This document shows positions 21,621 through 32,294 of a stretch of DNA of 64,000 nt, piece by piece. Source of the stretch: Lineus longissimus (taxonomy: Eukaryota > Nemertea > Pilidiophora > Heteronemertea > Lineidae); NCBI RefSeq assembly GCF_910592395.1, contig NC_088316.1:9426001-9490000 (forward strand). The letters are read 5' to 3'. The stretch's first letter is position 1. Each line of letters begins with the position of its first letter. A program made the translations under genes and the position numbers. The notes beneath the pieces were generated by a model. It was given only the letters and a program-made list of their open reading frames with translations, was not told the origin of the DNA and ran no database searches.

Positions 21621-24154
21621 CCTGTAGCCACCCATCCTCACTGCTAAAATGAAATAAAAGAGTCAAAATTTCAAATTCAAATTGATTTATTGATTTATCA
21701 TCTATTCGGCTACAGTCAAAAACTATATATATAGTACAAATTAAAAACACGTGGTCATTCAACAATATTCCAGATTATCATACCTCATTAGTATGTGAGC
21801 CAATCACGTCGCGTCATTCACGACCACGTGCCATGCGATAATTTTGACTATTCCACATCCTCGGCACCCAGTGGTTTTCCATATGCTCCAGCTCTCGCTA
21901 TTACAAACCCCTGGGGAAATCCATGCCCTTCAGACGGATTGTAGCGGTAGAAAAAAAAGCGCCCAATCAGAGCGTCGGTTGTATTTGAGTCTCGGAAATT
22001 CGTAAACCACGGACCCAGGAATTAATGCTCTCAGATGCACTATCAATTGTATAGTCTTTTGCACCATAGGGCTCGGGTCCGAGGTAGGTTAGTTAAATTT
22101 CAAAGATGGCGTCAATCAGCGCCATGAAACGCGTATTTTCATTAGCTGCTATTTTTAGAACATCCGGGTATTTATGAAAATTCTGAATTTTTCAGTGCTG
22201 TTCCTTCGTATTGCGCGCACCCCGCTGCAAATTTATTTCATTACTTAATTAAAACACAATTACACGTCTACACAATGTTTAACAGCATAGAATCGATGAA
22301 GTATAAAACGATTTGACGATAGGATTATCTTAAACTTTATTCATATACATTTTATTGTCATATAAAACACTATATATACATACATTACGCACAGTGTATC
22401 AGGTTATCAGAACAGCCACCCTTCGCTGTCGATTCTAATGGATTTTCTCAGGGTTTTGTATGGGACGTAGGAGTATCAAAAACCTGAAGCTCAGGATGCT
22501 ATTCCACGGCATTATTCCACGGCTGACGTCATCGATGACGCGATATTGCAAATGGCGGCCATTAAGATTTCGACGAAATCGGCGATAAAAAACAGCATAT
22601 TTACGGCGTTTTAAGCCAGGAAGTTGCACAGTGATACTGTCAGGGTCTTGAATTACACCCACAAAGTAGGTAGGTTGCATTGGGTGGGACTGTTACATCC
22701 ACGAACAGAAAGTACAAGGCATTCAAGTTGGGCCTGGACTCGCTTCAAACAAGCATCGTCTGCTAATGTAAACACACACTGTCTACAGTACATAATGTAC
22801 ACGTCTTGGCTCCATACATGATTTGCGTATCCGCCGATTAAAAATCACTTTGACAGTGGTTTGGGTCGCTGTGCAAAACCTGCTGGGCCGATTTCTTCAA
22901 GGTTTGGTTTAAAGCCTCGTGAAATAATTTTTGACCTGACAAAAAATGTTGACTATTCTATGGCTTGACAATGACATGCAATATTTATATAATATTCAAT
23001 GGTATTCTTCGTTGCGCAGAGAATGTGCGCAAAAGCAAACACACAGTAGAATGTTCACTGTTTAATGCGATATCGACAACAGTGAAATGCTCTACTGTGG
23101 TATAGTAGAGAGTACGTTGGATGAGTTGGCTGATGATGACGCGAGAGAGTGTGTTAACGAGGACAGAACACTTAGCACTTTCGCCAAAATATTTTCATCA
23201 GGACCCCCTATCCTCGAATACCAGGGTCAGTTGTGTGCTCCTCTCCCACACAACTAAAAAAACTTGGTCATTTATAGGTGCCAAGTACTGAAAAGCCCTG
23301 AAGTTTAGGATGCTTTACATCTTCTAACAATACCAAAACCACAAGATGAAATAGATTACCTGCACCGAATATTCATAAGAAATATAATATCGGGACTGAC
23401 AGTCAAGCATTTGCTTGAAGATTTGTAGCGAAGCATTTGCAGTGTAAGGCCCACATTATTCATACCAAAACAAGCATAATCTTCTAATTTTAGCAAATAC
23501 TTGTACTGCTTCTACTTGAAGAATTTCCTTCCAAGGAAATGCTAATTTTTATTCATAGGGCCCATTACATGGATTGGGCCGAACCAGGTGCACACATGTG
23601 TGACATGCAATGGGTCCAAGGAGAGTAGCTAATTAGTATTCAAACTTAGGATCTCTCTGGGTGTTTGCATCACACCTCATTAACCCTAACTAAGTCATTT
23701 GTATCATGGCCTATTTTGGGAAGCCCTGATATTTTTCACAGGTTTCCTGGAAATCCGACCTTTTGGACAATGTCGGAGAATTGTCGGATAAATCAGGAAA
23801 AGGTAGGAGAAACTGCTTAAAGGTCGGAAAAAGCGTCCTACTCGTGCAGCCTGTGATCAAGATCGCACTTCTAGTATCTTTAAATCGCCGATAACAACTA
23901 ATAAGAAAATAAATTCTTGCCCGAGGTTTTGTTTAAACATGGAGGTATTATTAAGAATAATACCTCCATGGTTTAAATCATTCAAAATTGTAATTGGGGA
24001 ATGTGTGGTGTCATCAGGAACCATCGATGTCCCATTAAAAAAGCTAGATTAAACAATATAAATAACGTCATAGTGGGCTGGTGAGGTGAGTTAATACGCA
24101 AGATTGGCACAATGCCCTGTGTTGTGAAATTGAAAATTCCTGACTATTACGTAC
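21621..24154. other. Intronic stretch, no gene seen
   Basis: Lies within the receptor intron downstream of the TM2 exon. No coding region, RNA gene or element with clear ends was found apart from a short hairpin at 23931-23979. Confidence 0.4.
23931..23979. repeat. Perfect-stem hairpin
   Basis: CATGGAGGTATTATT and AATAATACCTCCATG pair around a 3-nt loop, and flanking GTTTAAA/TTTAAA extend the stem to about 22 bp with one bulge. Probably the core of a decayed foldback element. Confidence 0.6.
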
Positions 24155-24287
24155 CGTGCAAGCTGCAGGGGAAAAGGCCTCTGGGATATTTCTTTCATCG
24201 AAACCAAGGAGGATGACAGCCAAGTAGACCCATATACAACCAATCACAGCCACGTTGTTGAGTCGGGGACTCGATAATTTGATATAT
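24155..24287 (-). CDS. GABA-B-receptor-like class C GPCR, TM2 exon
   Basis: The exon lies between a TTTCAG acceptor (exon base 24287) and a consensus donor GTACGT (after 24155). It encodes KYIKLSSPRLNNVAVIGCIW, a second transmembrane helix (VYLAVILLGF) and a short loop ending AACT. The IKLSSPRLNN motif directly after TM1 is a hallmark of GABA-B-type receptors, which sense GABA or related ligands at the plasma membrane and couple to G proteins. It starts at phase 2, exactly as left by the TM1 exon at 46208. The next downstream exon (TM3) was not found in the window. A TTAA element sits 107 bp upstream of its acceptor. Confidence 0.85.
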
Positions 24288-24393
24288 CTGAAAGTAGCGC
24301 AAAAGTTTTTTCTTGAGTCACAGATCGAAGACATTGAAAATATTCCTCTTCCTCCCCGCAAAATTTCAAGATTTTTCTAAACTTCTTAGTTAA

Positions 24394-25781
24394 AGGCCAT
24401 ATATCAAGGTTTTTTGCCATTTTCTGCTGTAAGACGATTTCAAAAGTGTACCTAACACTTTATACAATACAGAAAACCAAATGCAATTAGCTCCATCCAT
24501 TTTGAAGATATAGCCAATTATGTGTTTGACAACTTGATTACCTAATCAGGCTAGCAACTGGCTTGTTAGAGCCAGGCGGCGGGTTCAGCAAAAGTTGTGA
24601 TGTAGATCAGGTTATCTGTACATGTCATGCAATCATAAAAGCAGGAGGGCCTTAATTAATTATGCACACCTGGAAGTAATGTGTTTCATTCACTATGGTG
24701 TATTGTGTGGCTCCGAATTGTGTCAAGGATAGCACAAAGAACAATCGAATGACGGATGGGACCCATTTTCATGAATTTCCAAAGCCAGTTGAACGAGAGA
24801 GGAGGAAGCTGTGGATTCGGAAGTGCAAACGTTTGGAGTGTTGGAAGCCTGGGCCTTCGGCCAAACTTTGCAGTGATCACTTTATCGATACGGATTATCA
24901 CATGAAGCCGGATATCTGCATCCAACTGAATATTAAATGCCACTTGTTAAAAACAGCTGTTCCAACCATGTCAATTGCATTTAATGCCCGAGGCTGCTGA
25001 GGTCGGTTGTTATACATAATGTGTAGGCCCTATTGGGGCCTGTGATACCCCATAGTGTCTTCTTGTGTTCCAGCCATAGCAAGGTGACAGCGACACAGGT
25101 CAGTGTCAGTGACAGCCACTGTCAATGACAGATTATTGCCATCTGACATCTAGGCCTATCTAACGTTGCACGGCATTATATCGTCACGTCAAGATGATTG
25201 TGCATAATACCGTCACTTTTCAATAGTAGTTCAGCGTCATGACATAACTGGCGATACAACACTGACAAGGCGAAACAATATTGTGCAACATTAGTCTATT
25301 CAAAAATCATACATGTTATGTATCTGCAACCGTCTATCAATGTCTTCTTTGCTATATCGGCAGGTCTGCCATGCAAATTGATTAACCACAAATTCTAATC
25401 ACTTTCGTCCGAATGATCACTCTCATTATGATCTAGTGATATTAATGGCTCGAACATGTACGGCTCAACGTTTAAATATCCTTCTGTATCGACCAAAACA
25501 TCCTCAAATTCACTGCTCTCACTCTCTGAACTGTATGCGGAAACCATCTTGCTTTGTTCTGACTGACCTGATCTACGTCATCAAAAAATCCCTAGCGGCC
25601 ACATGTGGAACTAATCTAAAGTTGTTTGTGGTGGGAAATTCAAATAGTTTAAAATTGAAAATTGAAATAACTAAATAATGACTTTATTATTAGAATTTGT
25701 TTAATGTCTGGGATCTTGTTTTTTAACCCTCAACATATTTCATGAGTATCAAGCATGTTTTCAAACCTTGATATATGGCCT
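24394..25781 (+). mobile_element. Kolobok-type element, TTAA target, carries a THAP exon
   Basis: Ends AGGCCATATATCAAGGTTT and AAACCTTGATATATGGCCT are inverted repeats. TTAA flanks both (24390-24393 and 25782-25785). TTAA duplication plus a THAP DNA-binding domain is the known combination of Kolobok transposons. At 1.39 kb it lacks a DDE transposase core, so it is a non-autonomous or internally deleted copy inside the receptor intron. Confidence 0.8.
24695..25000 (+). CDS. THAP-domain protein, short
   Basis: 101 aa. It begins MVYCVAPNCVKDSTKNNR and shows the C2CH zinc module: C4 and C9, then THFHEFPKP, a Trp in RRKLWIRKCKR, then AKLCSDHF with the last Cys and His, and the closing TAVPT motif near residue 88. 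THAP domains bind specific DNA and serve as the end-recognition domain of P- and Kolobok-type transposases. The frame stops soon after the domain with no transposase downstream, so the protein could act only as a DNA binder or be a remnant exon. It is inside the TTAA-flanked element. Confidence 0.8.
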   Translation: MVYCVAPNCVKDSTKNNRMTDGTHFHEFPKPVERERRKLWIRKCKRLECWKPGPSAKLCSDHFIDTDYHMKPDICIQLNIKCHLLKTAVPTMSIAFNARGC

Positions 25782-25822
25782 TTAAGTTCCTAACTAAGTA
25801 TGTCGTTACGAATGTACATGTA

Positions 25823-26617
25823 CAGTCCTTCCAGAAAGTAAATGTCCACAGTTTTTTTTAAATATCACAGAGATAGAATAAGATATTTGAATGCGGTTTT
25901 CAGCAGAGTATGGTATATTCAGTTGGTCATATATCTGTTGTATTTGGATGCACCTAATTCCATCCCTTCATGACGTAACAAAAATTTCAAAAAAGGTCAA
26001 AAAATCACTTTTTGATTTCATTTATTTTCAAAAATTCAAATGAGCCCATGAACTGTGCTTTATGACCAACATTTTTGGCACTTGCAATTCCATAGAGTGT
26101 GTTCGAGAGTCATGACAAGTGCACATTTTTCCGTAGGATTTTTATGTTCTTTTTTTTAATCTCTTCCATAACCTTTGATGAAGACCCCCAATCACTCATG
26201 TATGAGCTGAGTTGGCCATAAAGACCCTGACTGACTGCATTGCTGACTATGAGGGGTGTTCTCAAAGGTCACCAGCTGTCTGAAAAAAACAATCATCTGC
26301 AGCGAGCTAAAACTTATCTTCAAAATGAAAGAATTTAGCAGGAATTTTCTAGTAATGAAAGCAAAGAAAACATTTGTTGCATCATAGTTCACCCATACAT
26401 TGTGAAAAAGAACGAATATAGAATAAAATAAAAAAATACTTTTTGGACATTTTAAAACTTGCCTGTTACATAATGAAGAGACAGGATTAGCTGGGTTCAA
26501 ATGCAACATACATGACCAACCATATATACCATTCTCTGCTGAAACCCGCATTCAATAATCTCGTGCTATCTCTGTGATAATAAAAAACCTGTGGACATTT
26601 ACTTTCTGGAAGGACTG
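25823..26617. mobile_element. Tc1/mariner-like non-autonomous element with long TIRs
   Basis: Ends CAGTCCTTCCAGAAAGTAAA and its inverted copy flank 795 bp. The arms match over about 130 bp (including AATGTCCACAG, ATCACAGAGATAG, GAATGCGG.TTTCAGCAGAG). TA dinucleotides flank both ends (25821-25822 and 26618-26619) and the CAGT start fits Tc1/mariner. No transposase frame is inside. It lies 41 bp after the THAP element. Confidence 0.8.
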
Positions 26618-27059
26618 TACGTGTTCATGAAACTCTATGATCGCAACTAAGAATATTGTATGAATCTTACACGGATGGCTGTCTGGGTGGCTATTTAGAG
26701 CGATTCAGTAGATCGTTCCTCAACCGCTCAAAACGCATATTCCCGCAGCTGCAGCATCAAATGACCAAACGACCAAAATATTTTTTTGAGGCACTGGACC
26801 CAGGGCCCGAATCCTACTATTTAATTGTAATCAAATTAGTTATATATTACCAATTAATTACTAAGATAATTATTGCCAAGATTTAAAATACTAATTAGAA
26901 TCTTACAATATCTGAAAATATTGTTATTGGCAAGAAATTAGCCAGGATATAATTGACAATTATATCTATATATTCTTTTCTGTAACAAAAATTAGATAAT
27001 ATTACATGGTAAGATAAATATAATATGTTGTGTACATTATAGTACCATCATCATATCAT

Positions 27060-27352
27060 ATCGTTACCGGTGTCGTAACCCTATTGTAATTTCGCCGGAG
27101 GTATGGAGTTCACTATCGGCGGATGTGGGACATTTTACTTGTCCTGGTATAGACACTCAGGTACAAGGGACCACGGCTTTTTGTCTCATCCGCCATACAT
27201 TGTATTCTACGTGTTGTGAAGAGCAAGGAATTTAGTTCCTTGAAAGCAACGCCGTTTCATCCAGAAATACAATCTTGGGTTCTCCCCGGGATCGAACATG
27301 GACTTTTTGCGTGGTAACCAGCAGTGATAACCACGAGGCTATGAGGCTCCTC
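27060..27352 (-). repeat. tRNA-derived SINE
   Basis: On the minus strand an A box TAGCCTCGTGG (complement 27331-27341) and a B box GTTCGATCCC (complement 27288-27297) have tRNA spacing. Downstream the body contains an inverted GGCGGATG/CATCCGCC pair (about 27117-27193). A Pol III promoter head followed by a non-tRNA body is SINE structure. The 3' end near 27060 is approximate and no target duplication was fixed. Confidence 0.6.
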
Positions 27353-29287
27353 ATGATCAGTATTACATACGTTCTATGTGGATACATTTATACAAGGAAT
27401 GCGGAAACTATACATTTTAGTTGAGAGTTTTGAGTGAATCTATACCAATATATAAATCATTACTGGACCCTATTTGGCGTAATTTGCCGTATCTCCATTA
27501 ACCACTGGGTTGTATTTGGTCATTTTTGGAAGTATGAAGCAGATTGGCCATGCGAAAAAACTTCAGCTATTTGTCGATTCCATATTTTCAGCGCAAACAT
27601 AGTTTTTCGGGGTTTTACTTTCTGAAGGACAGTGCTGCCATCTGCAAGATGAAGTTGAAACCCTCGGTACAGTACCATCGGAACCTGTCTCCAGCTGTTT
27701 GTATTATGTTTGTAAAAATTTTCCACAGTTCGGTGCATTTCTGAGGACAATTTCATACAGTTTACAACGTAATTCGGAATAATTTAATGCCTCGGCACAC
27801 TAGAAATGCAGTGTTCATCCCAGTGTCTGCGATGTGTTCTTAAAGTTAGTGATGGAGGCCTCTACAATTACTACTGGCGGCCACTTCAGCGTGTGTTTTC
27901 TTCCATTCGACTACTGTACTCAGGACCATATCTGGTTTCCCTTTGTTAAGTGTCATACAATAGAACCTGAACCATGACGCATAACAACCCTCCACATGCC
28001 TCCAAATACTCAACACTTGGAAATAAGATCTAATTCACTCCCCCACAACACTGGCCTTCCAACTAGAGTAGACTAGTATATTATATGGTCGGTGGCCTAG
28101 ATAACCATAAAAGTGTCCTTAACTCTATGAGGTAATCGGTATGCAACCGGGCAAAAGCATGACAACAGCTCCCGTATGCTCTCCAGTGTTACAGCACAAG
28201 ATAGGGCACCGGGATTTCGGATTTCACAGTTTGAACAGGGACAATAATACAAGGTTATCCAATCGAATTGTCTGGCCAATTGATAAACTGTTAAGTTGGT
28301 CTGACAGTGGGGTAATTGGCAGTATTTGAACAAATGAATGGATTAAACTAAATGAACGTTACTAAAAAAGGTTTATTGTTGAATCATTCATCATCATCAT
28401 CATCACCGACATCCGATTCAAACCTCAACTCATTATCATCATCATCCTCTATCAGTTCGTCATTTAATGAAGGTAGGATCACTGCGCCCACATTTCCTTC
28501 TGGAAGAAGCCAGCTCAGCCACAATCTACTGTCGATCAATCGTTCGGTCAATCTTCCCAGCCGAGACTGATCATACGGACTACTTCTAGGCGGGAAATCA
28601 GACCACAGTGTCCTTCTTAATACCTCATGGGCATGCCCAATTTCCCATGCTTTCCATTAGAACCCGAGGTGGCTCTTAAAATGGGGTTAAAGGTTAAGTC
28701 AGATGGGAGGAGGTAGTCCTTTCTATTCGCTCGTTGGATTTCTAGACTGGAGAGGTGATGCCGATGGGTCGGGTATTGATCTACGATGAGGGGGAGTTGG
28801 TTTTCCATCTCTGGCCAAAATACTGAAAAAAAACCAGAAAGAAAATGAAACTTTAATTTTGGTGATCCGTATCAGAATGAGTTTTTCTTTTAAGCGAGGC
28901 GCACGCAGAGTAATACGGCTGAGACGTTTAGGGATATCTCATTTCTTCGTTTTTTGGGCAGCCGTATTCAGACACAAAACAAAAAGTTCCTGTGAGTGCT
29001 TGCCTACGCCTCGCCTCCTGATATAACGTGATCGCTTCGGCTGTCTGAAGCAAAGTGACGTTTTTTTTCTCCGGTGCGTTTTCAAGGATTAACAACAGTC
29101 ACCTGATCAAAATTATTCAAACACAAATCTCGAAAATGCAACTGACTGAAACAGCTCACAATGATCTTTTACTCCACTTGAGGGCAAACGTTTTTCGTCA
29201 ATTGCTGACAAAAAAATTGAGGTACCTTGTTCGTCACGGCCATGCTGTCGAATTCTGCGTTGTATTCTCTTATCTTGCGTGTATCGA

Positions 29288-29599
29288 TCACCCCTTTCTG
29301 CCATTTCCTCGTATCCATCTACCCATCTCGAGAAAGTCTGTGAGTGTATACGAAAATGGTTCGCAAATGAAACGCATAGACCAGACACGGTCGATGCCTA
29401 TCGCATGGTGCAGTCTGAAAGTGTCAACGTAGTCCAACCGCTGATTTAAGCTGTAACCATAAAGATGCCTCCTTTCATATCCTGCCTGCTCATTGTCCGC
29501 CCCATCGTCATAATCGTCATCACTGTCCATCGAAATCACCACACAAATCAAAAATGCAAACCAAACAGTTAAAAGGTAACTCGTGTAAAATTTCACCAT
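29288..29599 (-). CDS. Hypothetical secreted protein A
   Basis: 103-aa frame starting with a convincing signal peptide: MVKF, then a hydrophobic LLTVWFAFLICVVIS core, followed by an acidic DSDDDYDDGADNE stretch. The rest has one Cys and no known domain. Another frame continues past the stop (about 29290-29210) with reasonable composition and ends at an AAG|GTACCT donor-like site, so a frameshift or an exon boundary is possible. It lies in a receptor intron on the receptor strand. It could be a chance frame; the signal-peptide shape is the only real support. Confidence 0.35.
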   Translation of the reverse strand: MVKFYTSYLLTVWFAFLICVVISMDSDDDYDDGADNEQAGYERRHLYGYSLNQRLDYVDTFRLHHAIGIDRVWSMRFICEPFSYTLTDFLEMGRWIRGNGRKG

Positions 29600-30062
29600 A
29601 TAATGGTTTAGCTGTTTTTGACAAATGACTACGTCCCTTTCTCATAAATCGGTAAGGTTTTCGAATCGAAATGCACATTTTCTAAAAATTGATGGTTTAA
29701 TCCCGCCCGGACGGCTCGCTTCGATGCCGTTTTCGTTGATGACGTCACAACATGAACATTTTCGCGGTCGCGGTGGTTTACATTCAGCGATTTTATAATA
29801 AATCTAATTAAAAATGGAAAATTTGAGCTTTACATTTGTGATCAACAATTAAAAACGGACGTATTTCCGCAAAGTTGTAAATCACATAGTATCACTAGTA
29901 ACCTCATATTGACACATCGAACCACAAACCTCAAGCCATACACTCTAGGCCTAAGCCTCCTGCACCACAAGGTCCAACTTGTATTACATTTTTTATGTAA
30001 CTTGGGCCCTTCTATGACTTACGCTCTCCCCCATCTATATAGGCCTCCATCGGACTTTGTCA

Positions 30063-30494
30063 CTAGATATTGGCGATAGTGCTCAGTGTTCTATCCCTGT
30101 TAACACATTCTTGCGTCATCCTCATCCGACTAATCTGACATCTGCAACATCGGGTGGTTGGACGTTTGTCAAGAGACTGACATTTTCCATCACATGAGGG
30201 AGCACCTTTGCAATTGCTTTTTGAATGATCTCTTTGAAGGTCTCGCAGATTATGAGAAATTAGAGATGGACCCGTGGAGAAGTACTTGTTTGAAGGGAAG
30301 GAAAAGATGTCCATATAATACGGGAGGGGGGGAGCAATGGCAATGTAACCTAATTGTTGGTTTAGAGGACTTCTTTGCAGACAGTGTTCTGAGTAAACGA
30401 TGGTTCGCCTAGATTGATCATATGCCTGTCCCTCTGTCGCGATGAGAACAACGATAAACGACATCCAACGACGACTTTTGCCTAAAATTTTCAT
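30063..30494 (-). CDS. Hypothetical Cys-rich secreted protein B
   Basis: Taking the internal Met at 30494 as start gives 143 aa. The start is MKILGKSRRWMSFIVVLIAT, which looks like a signal peptide with cleavage after about residue 23 (EGQA). The C-terminal third is Cys-rich: CKGAPSCDGKC, then CCRCQ and a final Cys, a spacing like small disulfide modules. The open frame extends upstream to 30677 but that part looks non-coding. No family recognised. It lies 460 bp upstream of secreted ORF A on the same strand. A chance frame is possible. Confidence 0.35.
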   Translation of the reverse strand: MKILGKSRRWMSFIVVLIATEGQAYDQSRRTIVYSEHCLQRSPLNQQLGYIAIAPPLPYYMDIFSFPSNKYFSTGPSLISHNLRDLQRDHSKSNCKGAPSCDGKCQSLDKRPTTRCCRCQISRMRMTQECVNRDRTLSTIANI

Positions 30495-31154
30495 TTCCTC
30501 GGGTCTATTGTAGTCAGGAACGGATTTGTTCATTTTCGTGAAATACCCAGAAACGAAATCGTTCTTAGTAGAAATGAGCACTGGAGCTAAAATAGTAATT
30601 CCCCGATTTGATGTCCTGACGAAATATTGTGCACAAGTGTCACGTGCGGACAAACAATGTTGCGTGATCTGGGTCAAAGGCAGACAAGTGTGAGTTGAGA
30701 AGTATGGAATGATTGATGCGATTACTTCTGGTGAATCGATTCTAGTAAGATAAGGGATTTACGATTAAAGAAAGTCTACTTGAACATTGAAAGCAGGTTG
30801 ATGTGTACATACCCCCCCCCCCCCTTCGTAACGGGGGAGAGAAGTTGACTCCACAAGAAGTGGTTGACTAGGAAAATCGCTACAAGGCAAGAATACATGT
30901 AGAAAGATTCAATGATAGGTTGAAAAAGTTCAGGTTGATTGGGAGAACAATCCAATTATCCAATTGACTCTCCTGCAAATCATGCGGTTTTGGTAGTTTG
31001 CTGCCTGGTTAATTCTAAGGTAGTGCTGGTGAAGTAAGTTCATAAAAACGCAATGAAAAGATGTTTGGTCAAAATAGGCTTAGTCAGGAGATGGGAGTCA
31101 CAGTTTTTCAATGGTTGTAGAGTGTGGTCATGAATAACATTTTCTAATTAACTA

Positions 31155-31313
31155 AAGTAAAAGGGAAAGGCGCTGGTAGGAATGTAGGTCATGATATTTT
31201 CGCAATATTCCTAGTATTTCATTCCAAATATTTCGGCAATATTTGGAACGAAAATACTAAGAATGGCTCAATTATAAACACTAAAACCATCCCATCGCCT
31301 TTCCCTATTAATA
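31155..31313. repeat. MITE family 1, copy b
   Basis: A foldback element of about 159 bp with ends AAAGGGAAAGGCG..TGG and CCATCGCCTTTCCCTATTAAT. Its reverse complement matches copy a at 10498-10620 over most of its length. Lies in the large receptor intron. Confidence 0.7.
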
Positions 31314-32294
31314 GCACTGATCACAAAATCACAAAATAGAGACCATTCTCGACAGAGGTTTTAATTTGGCGGGGATTTCTAAGTCTGATAATTTCCCGTA
31401 ATTCCCTTCGCCTTGAAAACGGACATGCGCACTTGCCGTAAGTTAGCATGCAATAGCAAAAATGGTTCTAAGAACGATGGTCGTCAATGTTAACAGGAAA
31501 TATTCATCCTTAACAACCAATTTCCAGTGACATCTTTCAGTATCTCATGAAACTACAAGGTAAACACCGGGCATGCGCAATGTAAATGTCAGGCATGCGC
31601 AATCATTGCTCGGGTATCCTGCGTGGAAACCATCTGTTTTTAACATCTGTTTTTACAGGCCATATCGCCTAACAAACAAATAAGGTGATACCATAGCCTG
31701 ATATTGCATAGTCCACACATATGCTGTCACATGATAACAACTTCTACGGTTAGTTATCATTGGCAGGGTAAGAATGGAGTTTCAACCCCCACTATATCTT
31801 TTTTTTATCATCAGTTTCTTCTTTCGTGTTTTACCGTGTTGGCAGTCTGCATCCTCGACATCAATATCAACATCCAATCATCAACCAAACATCAACTACC
31901 AATTGTCATGCATCAATCAATCATCAGAAAACTGGTGCTCTGGACTGATCACTTCAATAATGCACACAGTTACTTTTTCTTTCCAAAACTTACATACTTT
32001 CCACTAGTATGCAAAAGCATGTTCGATATCGATGTTCACCAGTTAGGCCTACTGACTAAAATATTGTATTGATTTTAGTCATCTGTACATCTCGGAACTG
32101 TTGTTGCTATTTGAACAATCATCGTTTGTATGGTGATTACATCATCAATGAGCACAGGGAATTCCTTCTGTGTCATATTGATGCGGTAATATTTGAAAAT
32201 AGCCAAATGCCTAATAGTGAAATTAGATACAGTAGGTTTGGTATCTCATTCTATGATTAATGACATTTAATAGATATTTTAAAATTAAATAGAA

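Noticed and set aside
24068-24361. Receptor TM2 region as a 97-aa stand-alone protein
   Set aside because: Only 24287-24155 is coding; acceptor and donor consensus sites cut the open frame on both sides.
28352-28570. Ser-rich 72-aa frame
   Set aside because: Produced by a CATCAT/TCATCA simple repeat; low complexity only.
28895-29018. Foldback element with GCGAGGCG ends
   Set aside because: Arms are short and imperfect and no target duplication or second copy was found.
30812-30825. Poly-C run as a regulatory element
   Set aside because: A simple homopolymer; nothing else supports function.
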